Shown piece by piece: positions 1-11,560 of a stretch of 64,000 nucleotides of DNA. The position numbers and the translations under genes were made by a program. Within the stretch, counting starts at the first letter, position 1; the number at the start of each line of letters is the position of its first letter. The stretch is from Epiperipatus broadwayi (lineage: Eukaryota > Onychophora > Udeonychophora > Euonychophora > Peripatidae), in contig JAQFVV010012477.1 in NCBI GenBank assembly GCA_028023455.1, forward strand, positions 2,628,650-2,692,649, given 5' to 3'. The notes beneath the pieces were generated by a model, which saw only the letters and a program-made list of their open reading frames with translations, was not told where the DNA came from and did not search any database.

Positions 1-209
1 TAAATTATCTCTAACTTTGCTACTAATTTTTTAGAATTATCTTTTAATTCTTTAGAATAATCTTCTAATCTTTTAGAATTATCTTTTCTTTTTTTAAAAT
101 TATTTTCTAATTTTGCTTCTTGCCTTTCTTCTAACCATTTTATTAGATTAATAATTTATTGGAGACCAAGGTTAGATCTACCCACCAAATCTTCGTTAGT
201 TTTCTCCAT
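1..209 (-). pseudogene. gag-like coiled-coil N-terminus of a retroelement, leaving the window
   Basis: Read on the minus strand from an ATG at 209, one frame runs to the window edge with a single in-frame stop after 17 codons. After the stop the translation is strongly charged and helical (for example WLEERQEAKLENNF), followed by repeats built on KDNSK and SKEL units. It looks like the long coiled-coil leaders ahead of the gag capsid in the Ty3/gypsy element at 39.1-40.4 kb. Its function would be particle assembly. That is inference from composition and layout, because no capsid or zinc knuckle is visible before the sequence ends. It could also be the N-terminus of another repetitive protein. 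The stop suggests a dead copy. Confidence 0.4.
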
Positions 210-2008
210 ACTACTCAATTTTTAATAAAATGAAATATTAAATAAGAAATAAAATATTTTTCAACAAATATATTTATCATAAATATAGTAATCCTAGATA
301 TACTTTCATTTCCATTATTGTCCATACTAACACATGTTGAATTATCACATACAATAAAATGTTATCTATTCTTATTTCATTATCTTTAGGGAGTGATATA
401 AAATTATTGTTATTAATTACCATTTGTTTTATCCAAGTGAAAGACAGATATAAAATAAAATATATGAAATGATTAAAAAATATTTATTTCAATCATGAGA
501 TAAAATTTTACTAATAATGTTAATGATTCTCACATTAGTCACAAGTCCATAATCAACAGATTTTGTCTGCAATTATTCAACAAGCCCCACACTAGACACA
601 AATTTATAATAAAACAAGTGAGGTTGGATTGAAGTGTAATGGATTATAAATACTCCAACCAAACATCTTTTATGGAATAAGGAGACTTTTGTTGTTTTGA
701 AATTTTATTTTTATTTACCCCTATAAAATAAAGATGTGAATACAATGTTTTGTAATAATTTATAGAAGGGAAAATTTTATTGATTTTAAATATATTTAAA
801 ACAATTAAAATAATCAATAATCAATAATCTAAGGTGAAATAATAATAATAGTTTAAATCAGACATGTGACTAAAACTTATGCAAAATGAGTGAATATCCT
901 AATAAATAATACAGATACAAATTAAATAAGAAGCTCATTCACATTCTATTTGACATCGTTAAAGAAAATAATAAAGAAAAAATAAGTCAATGAACATTAA
1001 CAACTTCGATCAGCTATAAAATTTTAATTTGAAAAATCTGATACGATCATTTTAAAATAAATGTTAAAAATCCAAATAGTGTGAAAATGAGGAAAATAAA
1101 GTGAAGAGATACTGTGAATGACCTCCTTACTTTGATTAAATTCAACAGTTGGTAATCATTTTGCTTATCTCCCCACAAATTAAAATACATATTACATATA
1201 ATCTAACTATCTGATTATTCACTCAAATACACTAGAAATGAATATGCACATAAAAATATAAAATTATAGGATTCAAATTTGTAGATTACCTGACTTAGTC
1301 ATAAATCTCAAGAGCTCTATAAAAAGAAAATAATACATGCATAATAATTATTTAGAACAAAATTTCAAGTCTTTTATTATTATTGAATTGAATTATGCAA
1401 ACTTTTTTTCTTAGTTTGAACAAACATTTCTTTATCTTGAAATCTGTGAGCAGTGAAGATTGTTACAAGCAGTGGCCAAATTTGTTTTTAGATGACAATT
1501 TAACCTTGACCCTGATTAGTTGCATTTGCACTCCTTTTTGCAGAATGATGCAACTTTCTAGAATGTTCATTGGTCAGTTTAAAGAAAAGTAAACAAGTTA
1601 TCCATAGGAATTTAATACAGCAGAAGTGAAATAACTTTACTACTAATGAACAACTATCTTTCCTTCTACAATTTTTTGAAAAGTTTACAGATAAGATTAT
1701 TATAGTGATAATAACTATTTTTTTTTGAATACAGATAAAATCTTGATAAATGTATATAGGCAAACTTTGTGGAAAATGTCAGAATCATTTGACCATTTTC
1801 TGCATTAATTTTTCTAGCCATGGATGTTGGCATTTGAACAATAATATGAATCTATAATAAGACATCCCATATTTATGGTAGCTCATTCAAATGGTATGTG
1901 AAATTTTCTTAATTCTATTTTATCTTATTAGCACATTTTCTATTATTCTTTTAAGAATTCTAGAATAGATCATATAGTAAATCATTTAATTGGTTTTATA
2001 GAAAATTT
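210..2008. other. AT-rich intergenic stretch, no gene seen
   Basis: Both strands are broken by stops. The two short open frames near 1.4-1.76 kb overlap each other on opposite strands and resemble nothing I recognise. No hairpin or direct repeat longer than background was noticed. Confidence 0.6.
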
Positions 2009-2240
2009 GAGATAGATGCACTCACATTCAAGATTAGTACAGGCAAAACTCTCCATGTGGTAGTGCCACTCAGTGCCAACCAGAGTAATCAATGGATGCC
2101 AGAAGGCTTGTGCAAAAAATCCTATCTAGTGCTTACTCATCCAATATTTCCAGATTACCATATGGAGAGTTTTGCCTGTTTTTATTAACAGTAATGTGCT
2201 AGCATAAGAAATAGTGATCATGTGATGTTTAGAGATAGAT
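2009..2240 (+). mobile_element. hairpin-tail element, copy 1, with 9-bp target-site duplication
   Basis: The insert spans 2,018-2,231 and is bounded by GAGATAGAT at 2,009-2,017 and 2,232-2,240. Inside, the arm beginning ACAGGCAAAACTCTCCATG at 2,039 is mirrored by an arm ending in AGAGTTTTGCCTGT near 2,180, giving a foldback. After the right arm comes an asymmetric tail of about 50 nt ending CATGTGATGTTTA. The same arms, core and tail occur at 25.78-26.05 kb. There the core between the arms lies in the opposite orientation while the tail keeps the same orientation. This copy has 21 extra bases on the left and a shorter right arm. No coding capacity is present, so it must be mobilised in trans. 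Its class is unknown. Confidence 0.75.
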
Positions 2241-3447
2241 AACTATCTTAAAATTTTATTAGCATTGTTATATTTTATTTAAACACAATTGACTCTATAA
2301 GTTACATGTAATTATTACCCTTATTATAAATGTGGTATGGCTACAAACATTGCACATTATATGTATACATCCTCTTTAGGGTTGTTATCTGTAAAGCATT
2401 CTCCCCAATCTAGCTTTCAATTTGGAAAGGTATCTTATAAAAATTTAGAGTTTTTGTAAAATCTGTGCTTTTGTGGGTTGCTAATTTGGGGTGTATGAGT
2501 ACCCGATGACCAATTTAAAAAAATGTAGCTGATACTTGGATTGGGAAATGTATTTATTTCATATTTTTCTTAAGTTAATTATAGCTTTACTAATGACATT
2601 TTCATGGTTGATTTCTTCATCAATAGTTGGTAATATTTTTATGTGTAAAGATTCATATTATCTGAACTGTAATCTGATAGGTGTGAATCTGTGATTTTGA
2701 TCTTGGCACAACATGTTTTCTCTTTTTCCATGTATAATTAACATTAATATGGTCTAACTGTAATCAAAACAATGACAATAAATATCAAAAGAGGAAGCAA
2801 AAGCAGCAAGTTAGAATATTTGTGAATATTATATATAGCATATACAGAATTTATTATATTTAATCTAAAGTTTTGCAATCTCAGTACTATATATGCTATT
2901 AATCACAAAATTATAAATTTCTAATTAAATCATATGTGATCTTTATTGAAACCCAAGGAATTTTAAAAATCCCATGTGATGTTCATGGGTTTTAATGTGA
3001 GCTTTGGTACTTATTATAGTAAACTTGCTGACATGATTGGTCAGTACTCACTATTAGCTCCATATTATATTTCTCCCACTAAATATTTTGTACCACAAAA
3101 AAAATTATTCATATTTGACAATCACCATCAAAGTGAAGTAGTGAGTTTATCAAGATTCTTTAGAGATTGAATTATATTAAACAAATATAATAATACATTT
3201 TATTTATCAAAAATTGTTCTATCATCTTTACAAACTTGTTTAATATAAATATATGATTTTGTTCTGTCTTTGATTTTTTTTTAAAAAAAATACAATTTAT
3301 TTTAGGTGCATTTAGAACATTTTTGTTTCAGATATTTTTTGATGTGATCCAAATAAATTTATATTATAATATGGCAGAAATTTGTATGTTATATTTGTTA
3401 CTCTTGAGAAGCATTTTTTATCCATATATAATCATATGAATTAATAT
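2241..3447. other. AT-rich intergenic stretch, no gene seen
   Basis: No recognisable coding or RNA feature. A 64-codon open frame at 2,976-3,170 has no family resemblance and no supporting signal. The stretch ends in an AT-rich run that leads into the repeat at 3.45 kb. Confidence 0.55.
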
Positions 3448-3493
3448 TCTTATTAGTCATTTTTTAGACTAGAAATTATTCTCTTAGTAAATA

Positions 3494-3528
<35 letters not shown>

Positions 3529-3990
3529 GGTAATATTCACCATACCACTCTAACATAAGGTAGAGAATGGCTTCTATTCACTTTTATCACCATGTAGAGA
3601 GATATAATTATAAATGAGGTTAAAGATATGTGATCTATAAGATGCCCGTTGCATGTTGAACCTGTACTCGTCTGTTGGTCCAAATCACAATTGCATACAC
3701 ATATTTTTATCATTATTCAGTATATATAGATATAGAATTATTCAGTTTAATTGATGTCAAATATGCTTCCCTCACTACACTGACACCAGTCATTTGATGG
3801 AAATTTATTAATAATAATTATTTGCCTTTCATTGGATTAGAGATTATTCTTTAAATAATTAATATTTATGTAGTGTAATTTTACTACACTATTCTCAGGC
3901 AAGGTAGGAACTAGTTTTTATCCACTCTTAACACCTTGTTGATGGGTGTAATCATAAAAATATGACTAAAGATATGTGAAACATGAGAAT
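3448..3990. repeat. diverged direct repeat pair, ~190 bp units
   Basis: The unit at about 3,448-3,640 is repeated at about 3,806-3,988. Shared blocks include an AGA(A/G)ATTATTCT start, a GGTAG(A/G) block, a TATCCACT/TATTCACT block followed by an ACACC/TCACC word, and a shared AAAGATATGTGA end. The first copy carries an (AT)n(GT)n microsatellite at 3,493-3,528 that the second lacks. The pair probably reflects an old local duplication of an interspersed repeat. Confidence 0.6.
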
Positions 3991-4024
3991 AGTTTAGTTT
4001 AAATTTATACTATAGAAATATAAA

Positions 4025-5106
4025 TACACCTGGGTCTCGTTTTATGCGATAGGTAGGTTCCTCAGAAAACACGCGCAAATGAAATCGCACAAAAATAGAA
4101 GTAACTTACATTGAAAAAGGGGGATGCAGTCTGTGATTTTTCAAAATTTGCATAAAAGCAAAACACCAATGTAAAATTACTTTAAAATTCACACACAAAA
4201 AAAAAAAAAAGGAAATAAAATATGACTAATAAAAAATTTCAAATTTGAAAAAAATTGATACAAAACAAACTCTTTTTAACTATAATATTTAATTTTATTC
4301 AAAATAATATATTTTTATGCATAATTTACAGTACAGTAATTTATATTTTTTATACATGTTTTAATTATCACTATTTGCAAAAAATATGTTCGTTTGCAAA
4401 CTGAGGAAACACAACTATCGCCAACTTCACACTCATGTTGTGTCAATGGTTTTCTGGTGACAATGTAATTAGTAATTAATCTTTGAGACAATGATTTTAT
4501 TAATTGTTTATGAAACTAACAACTAAAAATTTAAATTCTTATTTTTAACTTTAATTTTTTAATTTTCAATTCCATTTAAAAATCAAATTTCACATCACAT
4601 TAATTTCAAGTCGCCAAGTAATTTTGAAATTGTTAATTACAATTAAAAATCAGATTTTAATTTTTAATTGTGCCCACTGCTATTACTGACCTTTTAAAAA
4701 TAAACTTGTGGACACTAAATGATTAATACTGTAATTGATTATGTTCTTTTTTAAAAAGCAATAATGGAATGTGATTTAAAATGCAAAATTAACATGCACA
4801 ATGTTTGAACAAATTTACATTATAATCTTGTAAAATTTAATGTGTGTATACATAAAATGTGGAAATCATGATTTTAATTTTATTATTGCATAAAATCTTA
4901 CTATTATAAAGCACTGAAAATATTGAAATTATTAAGATGAAAGTCGAATTCCAATAATGTGCTATTACTTTCAATATAACGTAAGTGTGCAAAATTTATT
5001 ATTTAAAGTAATAGTGCATTATTTTAGTTTGACTTCCGGTGAAACATGAATAGTGTAACTTCAAAATCGTGTTAAATAAGTCCGCTTAAAAAGAGACCCA
5101 GGTGTA
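4025..5106. mobile_element. non-autonomous TA-flanked DNA transposon, Tigger/pogo-like ends
   Basis: The terminal inverted repeat CACCTGGGTCTCGTTTT at 4,027-4,043 is matched by AAAAAGAGACCCAGGTG at 5,088-5,104, with one mismatch in 17. Both ends are flanked by TA, the expected target duplication of the Tc1/mariner-pogo superfamily. The left end continues into a GC-richer stretch (CGCGCAAATG, AAATCGCAC) resembling the CTCGTTTTAT-type ends known for Tigger elements. The 1.08-kb interior is AT-rich with no open frame, so this is a deletion derivative or MITE that would need a transposase in trans. Family assignment rests on the ends only. Confidence 0.75.
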
Positions 5107-5257
5107 TATGAAATTTTATTAAAGATCTATTAAAATGTTTTGAATGTGAAATAGGGTTTTTTATCTGCATGGGTTCTTGAAAAAACTAATTCTTTAAATA
5201 ATAATTTTTTATGCCTTTACTTTTTTTTACATTTTATTACTACTTTTATTACACTGA

Positions 5258-5440
<183 letters not shown>

Positions 5441-6233
5441 TATATTGTTATTATTACTATTACTTTAAAAGGAATTTTATTAAATCTCATAAGAATTTAT
5501 AGATTAAAATTATGATGTAATAATCAACAAAGTTTAAATATAAATATGCATGAAGAAAAAATAATTGTTAAACTAGAAAACACATTGAAATAAATAAAAA
5601 ATTACATTTTTAATACATGTACATCACATCATGCTACACTACATGCAAAATTAAATTTTCCACTATATTTTTCATTCATTTTTCCCCAATAATTTTTGAT
5701 AAAATGCACTATTGAATGAAGTGGCTATGTAAATGTTGAGAGGTAATATACTCTCATCTCTGAACTATATCTTTTCCATTTTATTCCAAAAGTTACTGAG
5801 GTGCTTTTTTATTTTAGTTATATATAAATGACCATATAGCACTTCAAAAGAAAAGTAATGTAAATATATGGGCCCCATTTTGTGAAAAGTTATCTTTGGA
5901 AAGTGCTTAAATGTTGTGCTTTTTATGTTTGTGAATTTTTGGAATGGCCAAAGAAATAATTTCTAATGTGGGCATAAAATATATATATATATATGATTGG
6001 GTTTCTGACTCTATTGCAAAAACTGCAAATGTATCATCTGAATTAATGAAATTAGATTTGTATCTAAAGAAATGAAGAGTGGCAAGTATTACTAAGTTTA
6101 GTTTAATAAAAAAGTCAAAGTATTAATTAATGTTTGATGACTAGAATTTAATTTGTTCCTTGTTTGTTGGCTTTAAAAAATATTTGTTATTATCATCTGA
6201 AGAAGGTGAATAGATTAATGAATGAACTTTTGA

Positions 6234-6237
<4 letters not shown>
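5441..6237. other. AT-rich spacer between microsatellites
   Basis: No gene seen. The stretch contains a short (AT)n run near 5,980 and a poly-A/T-rich background. Confidence 0.6.
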
Positions 6238-6266
<29 letters not shown>

Positions 6267-6661
6267 CTTCTTCTTCTTCTTCTTCTTCTTCTTCTTCTTC
6301 TTCTTCTTCTTCTTCTTCTTCTTCTTCTTCTTCTTCTTCTTCTTCTTCTTCTTCTTCTTCTTCTTCTTCTTCTTCTTCTTCTTCTTCTTCTTCTTCTTCT
6401 TCTTCTTCTTCTTCTTCTTCTTCTTCTTCTTCTTCTTCTTCTTCTTCTTCTTCTTCTTCTTCTTCTTCTTCTTCTTCTTCTTCTTCTTCTTCTTCTTCTT
6501 CTTCTTCTTCTTCTTCTTCTTCTTCTTCTTCTTCTTCTTCTTCTTCTTCTTCTTCTTCTTCTTCTTCTTCTTCTTCTTCTTCTTCTTCTTCTTCTTCTTC
6601 TTCTTCTTCTTCTTCTTCTTCTTCTTCTTCTTCTTCTTCTTCTTCTTTCTTCTTCTTCTTC

Positions 6662-6742
<81 letters not shown>

Positions 6743-6760
6743 ATAGTAGTAGTAGTAGTG
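6238..6760. repeat. compound (TTC)n(TTA)n(TAG)n microsatellite, over 500 bp
   Basis: About 140 TTC units run from 6,238 to 6,662 with a single slipped T near 6,647. They change to (TTA)n to about 6,708 and then to (TAG)n to about 6,760, with one AAT interruption. Strand asymmetry is complete, with all-pyrimidine DNA on the + strand for over 400 bp. The poly-serine and poly-lysine frames through it are not genes. Long GAA/TTC tracts are known to form triplex DNA and to stall replication. Confidence 0.98.
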
Positions 6761-6846
6761 TTATGGTTTTTATAATCATCATCATCATTATCATAATAAT
6801 GCTACTGATAAAGGTAATGATAAAAATAATAACGACAGCAGTAATA

Positions 6847-6927
6847 ATAAGGAGAAGAAAAAGGAAAAGAAGAAGAAGAAAAAGAAAAGGAAAAAAGAAG
6901 ACATAGCAGCAGGAGAAGCAGCAGCAT
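6847..6927. repeat. impure purine-rich (GAA/GGA/GCA)n tract
   Basis: An AGAAG/AAGGA-rich, almost pure purine tract on the + strand, ending in GCAGCAG units. It lies about 180 bp from the all-pyrimidine TTC tract and is its approximate complement, so the two could pair as an imperfect hairpin or an intermolecular triplex. Confidence 0.85.
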
Positions 6928-8427
6928 TAAAGTTTCTAGCTATAATTTTTCTAAAGTATTTACAAAGTTTATTTTGGTATAGTAGTTTACACAATCACCA
7001 TTATTTGATATAGGGATGAAATATGGAAGAAAATTGTAAATATTTTTGGATTATAAATTCTTTTTTTTTTCTTTTAAATTATTTGTTTATAACAAGGTAT
7101 ACATTTTTACTTGATATGGCAGAAGAAAATAGAAAAAAGAAACAAGTAAATTCTAAATGATCGCATGTTGATTAGCGTAAATGATGAATTTTTTTTTTTT
7201 AATATTCTTCTGTGAACGAATGTTAAAGATACAACTTAATTATTTAACAGAGGATGAAAAGCTGTTTTGTTTTTGTCTAGATATAAGTTAGATTAGATAT
7301 GATAAAACATACAGTTTATTGATTCAGATAAATTAATTATATTTATAAATGATAAAATAAAAATTAAACTCTTATTTAAGCTCCAATAAATCCCGTGATG
7401 CTTTTGATACTTAATATTTAAATGTACGCACGTTCGCACAACATTACAAGAGTGTTTTGACAAACATGATGTAATATTATAATTAATATTTAAATATTGT
7501 GTAAAAGGTAATGCTAATGTAATTGTAATGATATATAAACGTTATCATATAGTCTAATTTATTTTTTAATCAGGTAGTTTATTTTAAAATTTTAGTTTTT
7601 AATATTTAATTTGTTTATTGTTTTTTTCTTTTAAATTTGAAATAATATACAATTTAAAAGATGGTATTTTATGATTACCATTTTTTTTCTTCAAGCTTTT
7701 TTTAACCAAAGGCTAAATTTAAAGTATTTGAAATAAACTTACTGTTATAAAAATTGATTTATTGCTTTTACTACACTTTTCTCCGCTCTGCTTTTTAAAA
7801 GAAGCATTAAGAATTATTGTAGAATGCTTGAAGATTTTTAATGATTTAATATTTTGATTTAGCCTTATGTTTTTTTAAACATTTCCCCCAGAATTTAAAT
7901 TTACATTAATTATTATTATAATTAAACTTTTGTGTATAAAATAAAATCAAAAATTAATAGCAATTATAAAAATTCTAATTTCAACTGACATTAACCAATC
8001 ATCAAATGTATAAAGAACAAATATAATCCCAATCAATCTCGTTCTGGCTGTAGATAAAAATTCAAATTTTTCATTTAATTGCAATATTGTTAAATAGTGC
8101 TATTTAATAAGATTTGCTAAAATTCATAGAAGGATTATTGTTACTGGATATTGTCCAATCATTGTTCAACATTATATGGATACTACTTTGTTGTGTCTCC
8201 CTTATTTCAATTTCAAATACATATTCCGCTTACCACATAACAGTGATTAACTATTTTTTAACTGTATTCTATATGCTATTAACTAATATAGGTTTTAGAT
8301 AACAATAGTAATCTCCTCTAGTAACTAATATAAATGATTATTAAATAATTGTGCATTTTGTAATCACTCTTTACTCAACATTTTTTAATAAATGGCAATG
8401 ATAGAATAGAGACAATATATATATATA
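6928..8427. other. AT-rich intergenic stretch, no gene seen
   Basis: Stops on all frames. The 62-codon open frame at 8,114-8,302 is hydrophobic but has no family resemblance. Confidence 0.55.
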
Positions 8428-8893
8428 TCACCGAGGAATATCAATAGCATGAAACCGGTTTGGGAATGAGGTTAATTTCTAGATAGAGATTTTTAAATGC
8501 TTTCTTTTGTAGCAATTATTGATAAAGCTTTTTAGAGCTATTATCATACTCATTATTTTATTTACTATTATAATTTTGCTTTTAGGTCTTAAGCAATACT
8601 ATATTGCTAAGGCTATTAATATATGGTGTGGCTAAAGAATTTTCAAAGCCATATAGCTATTTAAGTTATATAGCTGAATTCTACCTAATAGTTAAGTATC
8701 AGATAAGTGCTAGCCTTGAGTTGATATTTTAGAGCTAGTGTCTGAAATACCCAACACCTCACTGAGGAGAACCAATAGCATAAACCAATTTAGGGGTTGG
8801 GGATAATTTTTAGATAGAGATTTTTAAATGTATTTTTTTTTTGTGATATTTATCAATAAAGCTTGTTAGATGTGTGAGCATGCTCATTATATA
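8428..8893. repeat. diverged direct repeat pair, ~130 bp units
   Basis: Units at 8,428-8,557 and 8,759-8,893 share a TCAC(C/T)GAGGA start, CAATAGCAT, a long GATAGAGATTTTTAAATG block, an ATAAAGCTT block and a (A/G)CTCATTAT end. The 200 bp between them is AT-rich. Past the second unit, near 8,920, lies TTTGAACTCAT, a reverse-complement tRNA B-box-like word that recurs in the repeat at 9.4 kb. Confidence 0.65.
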
Positions 8894-9390
8894 TCTGTAT
8901 GAAACCAGAGAAATTTGAACTCATATGCTTAAGCTCACTATAGCTATTCATTCCAACTTCTAGTAATATTGAGATTAGAATAGACAATATACTTATATTC
9001 AAATATTATAAATATTATATAAAAATTTATTTTAGCATTATATGATAAAATTAAAAGTTTTTCTCAGTCATAAAATGTATTAGTTTTTATTTAGATTATG
9101 TGATATTTTAATGAAGTTGTATTCATTCTTAGAGGTGATAATATGTTGGGTTATTTTCATTATATATTAGTTATTGTTGAATGTATTGAAAATTCTAAGC
9201 TTTATTTAAACTTTTCAAATACAAACAACTTGTTAAAAATTTTTTCTATACATTCAACATTTACTGATAGATCATGAAAATAGTCCAAAATATCATCACA
9301 TATAATATACCATTATCACATACCTTCAAGCAAATATATTCATTTTTGTCAAGACTAAGGCTATAGTAAACAAATTTTTGTCTCAATTAA

Positions 9391-10064
9391 TAATATGTAA
9401 ATTAATACACTGTACAGGCTTACATCACACTGGCATATATATAATGTAATATATAAGGGATTTGAACTCAGACTTTCACATCATCCTCAGCTCTTCATGC
9501 CATCTCATATTGCTGACCACCTGATCATATACATGTTGAAAAGATAAATAATCACCAATATACATATTTTATGATAAACCAGCAATCATCAATTGGTCCA
9601 GATTACTATCTCCACACATATATACATTCAGTCCTCAGCTTTGTATTAAGATATCCAATCTTCAAACTTTAATGGACAACTCACAACTCTTCAGCCATCC
9701 ATTTCATTAAAAATCTGATGATAGAACATTCAAAGTCCTCATTAGTGCCAAGGTTGTCATCCTACCCATGTTGACCATTTAGTCATTCTGACCCCTCATG
9801 TACTGGAGAATAATCCATTTACATACATATGCGGGGGATGGGCAGACCTTTAATGCATTATGTTTTTTTAATATGTAAATTAATACACTGACCAGGTTTA
9901 CACACACCTGCACATATATAATGTAATATATAAAGGATTCAAACTCAGACTTTCACATGACCCTCAGCTCTCCATGCCATTTTATATTGCTGACCCACCT
10001 GATCATTCACATGTTGAAAAGATAAATAATCACCAATATCCATATTTCACGCTAAACCAGCAAT
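9391..10064. repeat. direct repeat pair, 196-bp units, possible minus-strand SINE
   Basis: Units at 9,391-9,586 and 9,869-10,064 are closely alike along their whole length. Both begin TAATATGTAAATTAATACAC and end in a TAAACCAGCAAT block. Both contain a reverse-complement T-arm-like word (GATTTGAACTC in unit 1), which read on the minus strand resembles a polymerase III B box. No A box is clear, so SINE status is only a guess. The 282 bp between the units is less AT-rich than its surroundings and may belong to the same repeat. Confidence 0.7.
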
Positions 10065-10177
10065 AATGAAACTATGATTGTTTGACAATTATAGAAAGTT
10101 AATTTATATATATTAGGTTGATTTCCATTAAGAACCAGATTACTTCATATGAGAAATTGAGAAATTCAATTTGCATA

Positions 10178-11560
10178 CAGGAAGTCCCCTAGTTAAGAAC
10201 ATTCCAGTTACAAACATTTTGCTATTACATAATCGATTTTGGACTTTAGATTTTTATCTATGCACATGATAAAAAAACTATTTACATACATTCCTAATTG
10301 AATTTTTTCTAAAGAAAGATAAACTTTGGAATTTAGAAAATAATTAAAAGTATATTTTAGAGAACAATAAAAACCTATATAAATTACAGTAAATCTTCCC
10401 ATCTCTCTGACATTGATTACTTTTATTTTTTTTATCGTCACAGAATGTCTTGATTAGTGCTTATTTTTAAAAGTAGTTTGTGCACAATTACGTTATATAT
10501 ACCAATGCAGATAAAAAAGCTGCCAGTGAATTTATTTCCACTTTTTCTAATATCATTAAATATGGAGCTTATTTTCCATGCCTAGTTTTCAATGTAGATG
10601 AGACAGTATTATTTTGGAAAAAATGCCTGCACATACATATTTAGCAAAGGAAGAATTACTTGCATCTGAGCATAAATCTTCTAAAATAGATTAACATTGC
10701 TTCTTGGAAGTAATTTAGCTAATGGTTTTAAATTTTAGCCAATGGTAATTTTTCAGACAGAAAATCCTAGGGCATTGAAAGAAAAAGATAAACGAATGCT
10801 TCCAGTTATTTGGAAATCAAATCCTAAAGCCTGGGCTACTGCACAGCTTTTTCAAAATTGGTTCTCACATCATTTTGTGTCTTCTGATAGGTAATATTGC
10901 AGTGATAATAATTTACCATTTAAAACACTATTGTTCTTAGACAATTCTCCTGGACATCCAAAATCCCTGCAAAATTTATATCCAGAAGTTAATGTTGTGT
11001 TTATTCCTCCCAATATTACAAGTGAAATATAATCTATGGACCAAACTATGTTACCTACTTTTAAGCAGTATTATATGAGAAAATTAATGACTCAAGCAAT
11101 CAAGGCAATTGACAAGGAAGGTTGATCTACACTAAGAAATTTTTGGAAAAGTTATAATATATGGAATGCAATAAATTTTATTGGGGATGTGTGGGCTTAA
11201 ATAAGACAGTCAACAATAAAAGGTTGTTGAAAAAAAAATATATCCACAAATGATGAATGCTTCTATGGACATTAAAGAAACTCCTGACCATATCACAACT
11301 GAAATAGTCAATATAATAAATGAATTAAATTTAGATATCACTGATGAAGATATTAATGGGTTAATGCAATCTCACTCAGAACCTCTGTCTAATGAAGACT
11401 TGATTAAACTACAAGCATTGAATGAAATATAAAATGAAGAAGAAGCTTATAATGAAATTATTGTTAAGAATTTGACAATCAAGAATATGAATGAAGCCTT
11501 CATGCATCTTGACAAATTTTTGACCATCATGAAATAATGTGATTACAATGGACAGCATGT
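10178..11560 (+). pseudogene. Tigger/pogo-family transposase relic
   Basis: The left end CAGGAAGTCCCCTAGTTAAG at 10,178 follows a TA and looks like a pogo/Tigger terminal repeat. Downstream, in shifting frames, come the landmarks of a Tigger DDE transposase in order. The first catalytic Asp is in NVDET at 10,591-10,605, followed by LFWKK. A RALKEKDK block lies near 10,775. The second Asp is in LDNSPGH at about 10,937. The third is in SMDQT near 11,035. An acidic C-terminus with LMQSHSEPLSNEDL closes it at 11,376-11,408. All three Asp codons survive, but several stops and frameshifts separate them. In life the enzyme would cut and paste the element at TA sites. The right terminal repeat was not found. 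Confidence 0.85.

Noticed and set aside
6164-6994. Poly-serine, poly-lysine and a purine-tract frame
   Set aside because: They are artefacts of the TTC/TTA/TAG and GAA tracts in both directions.
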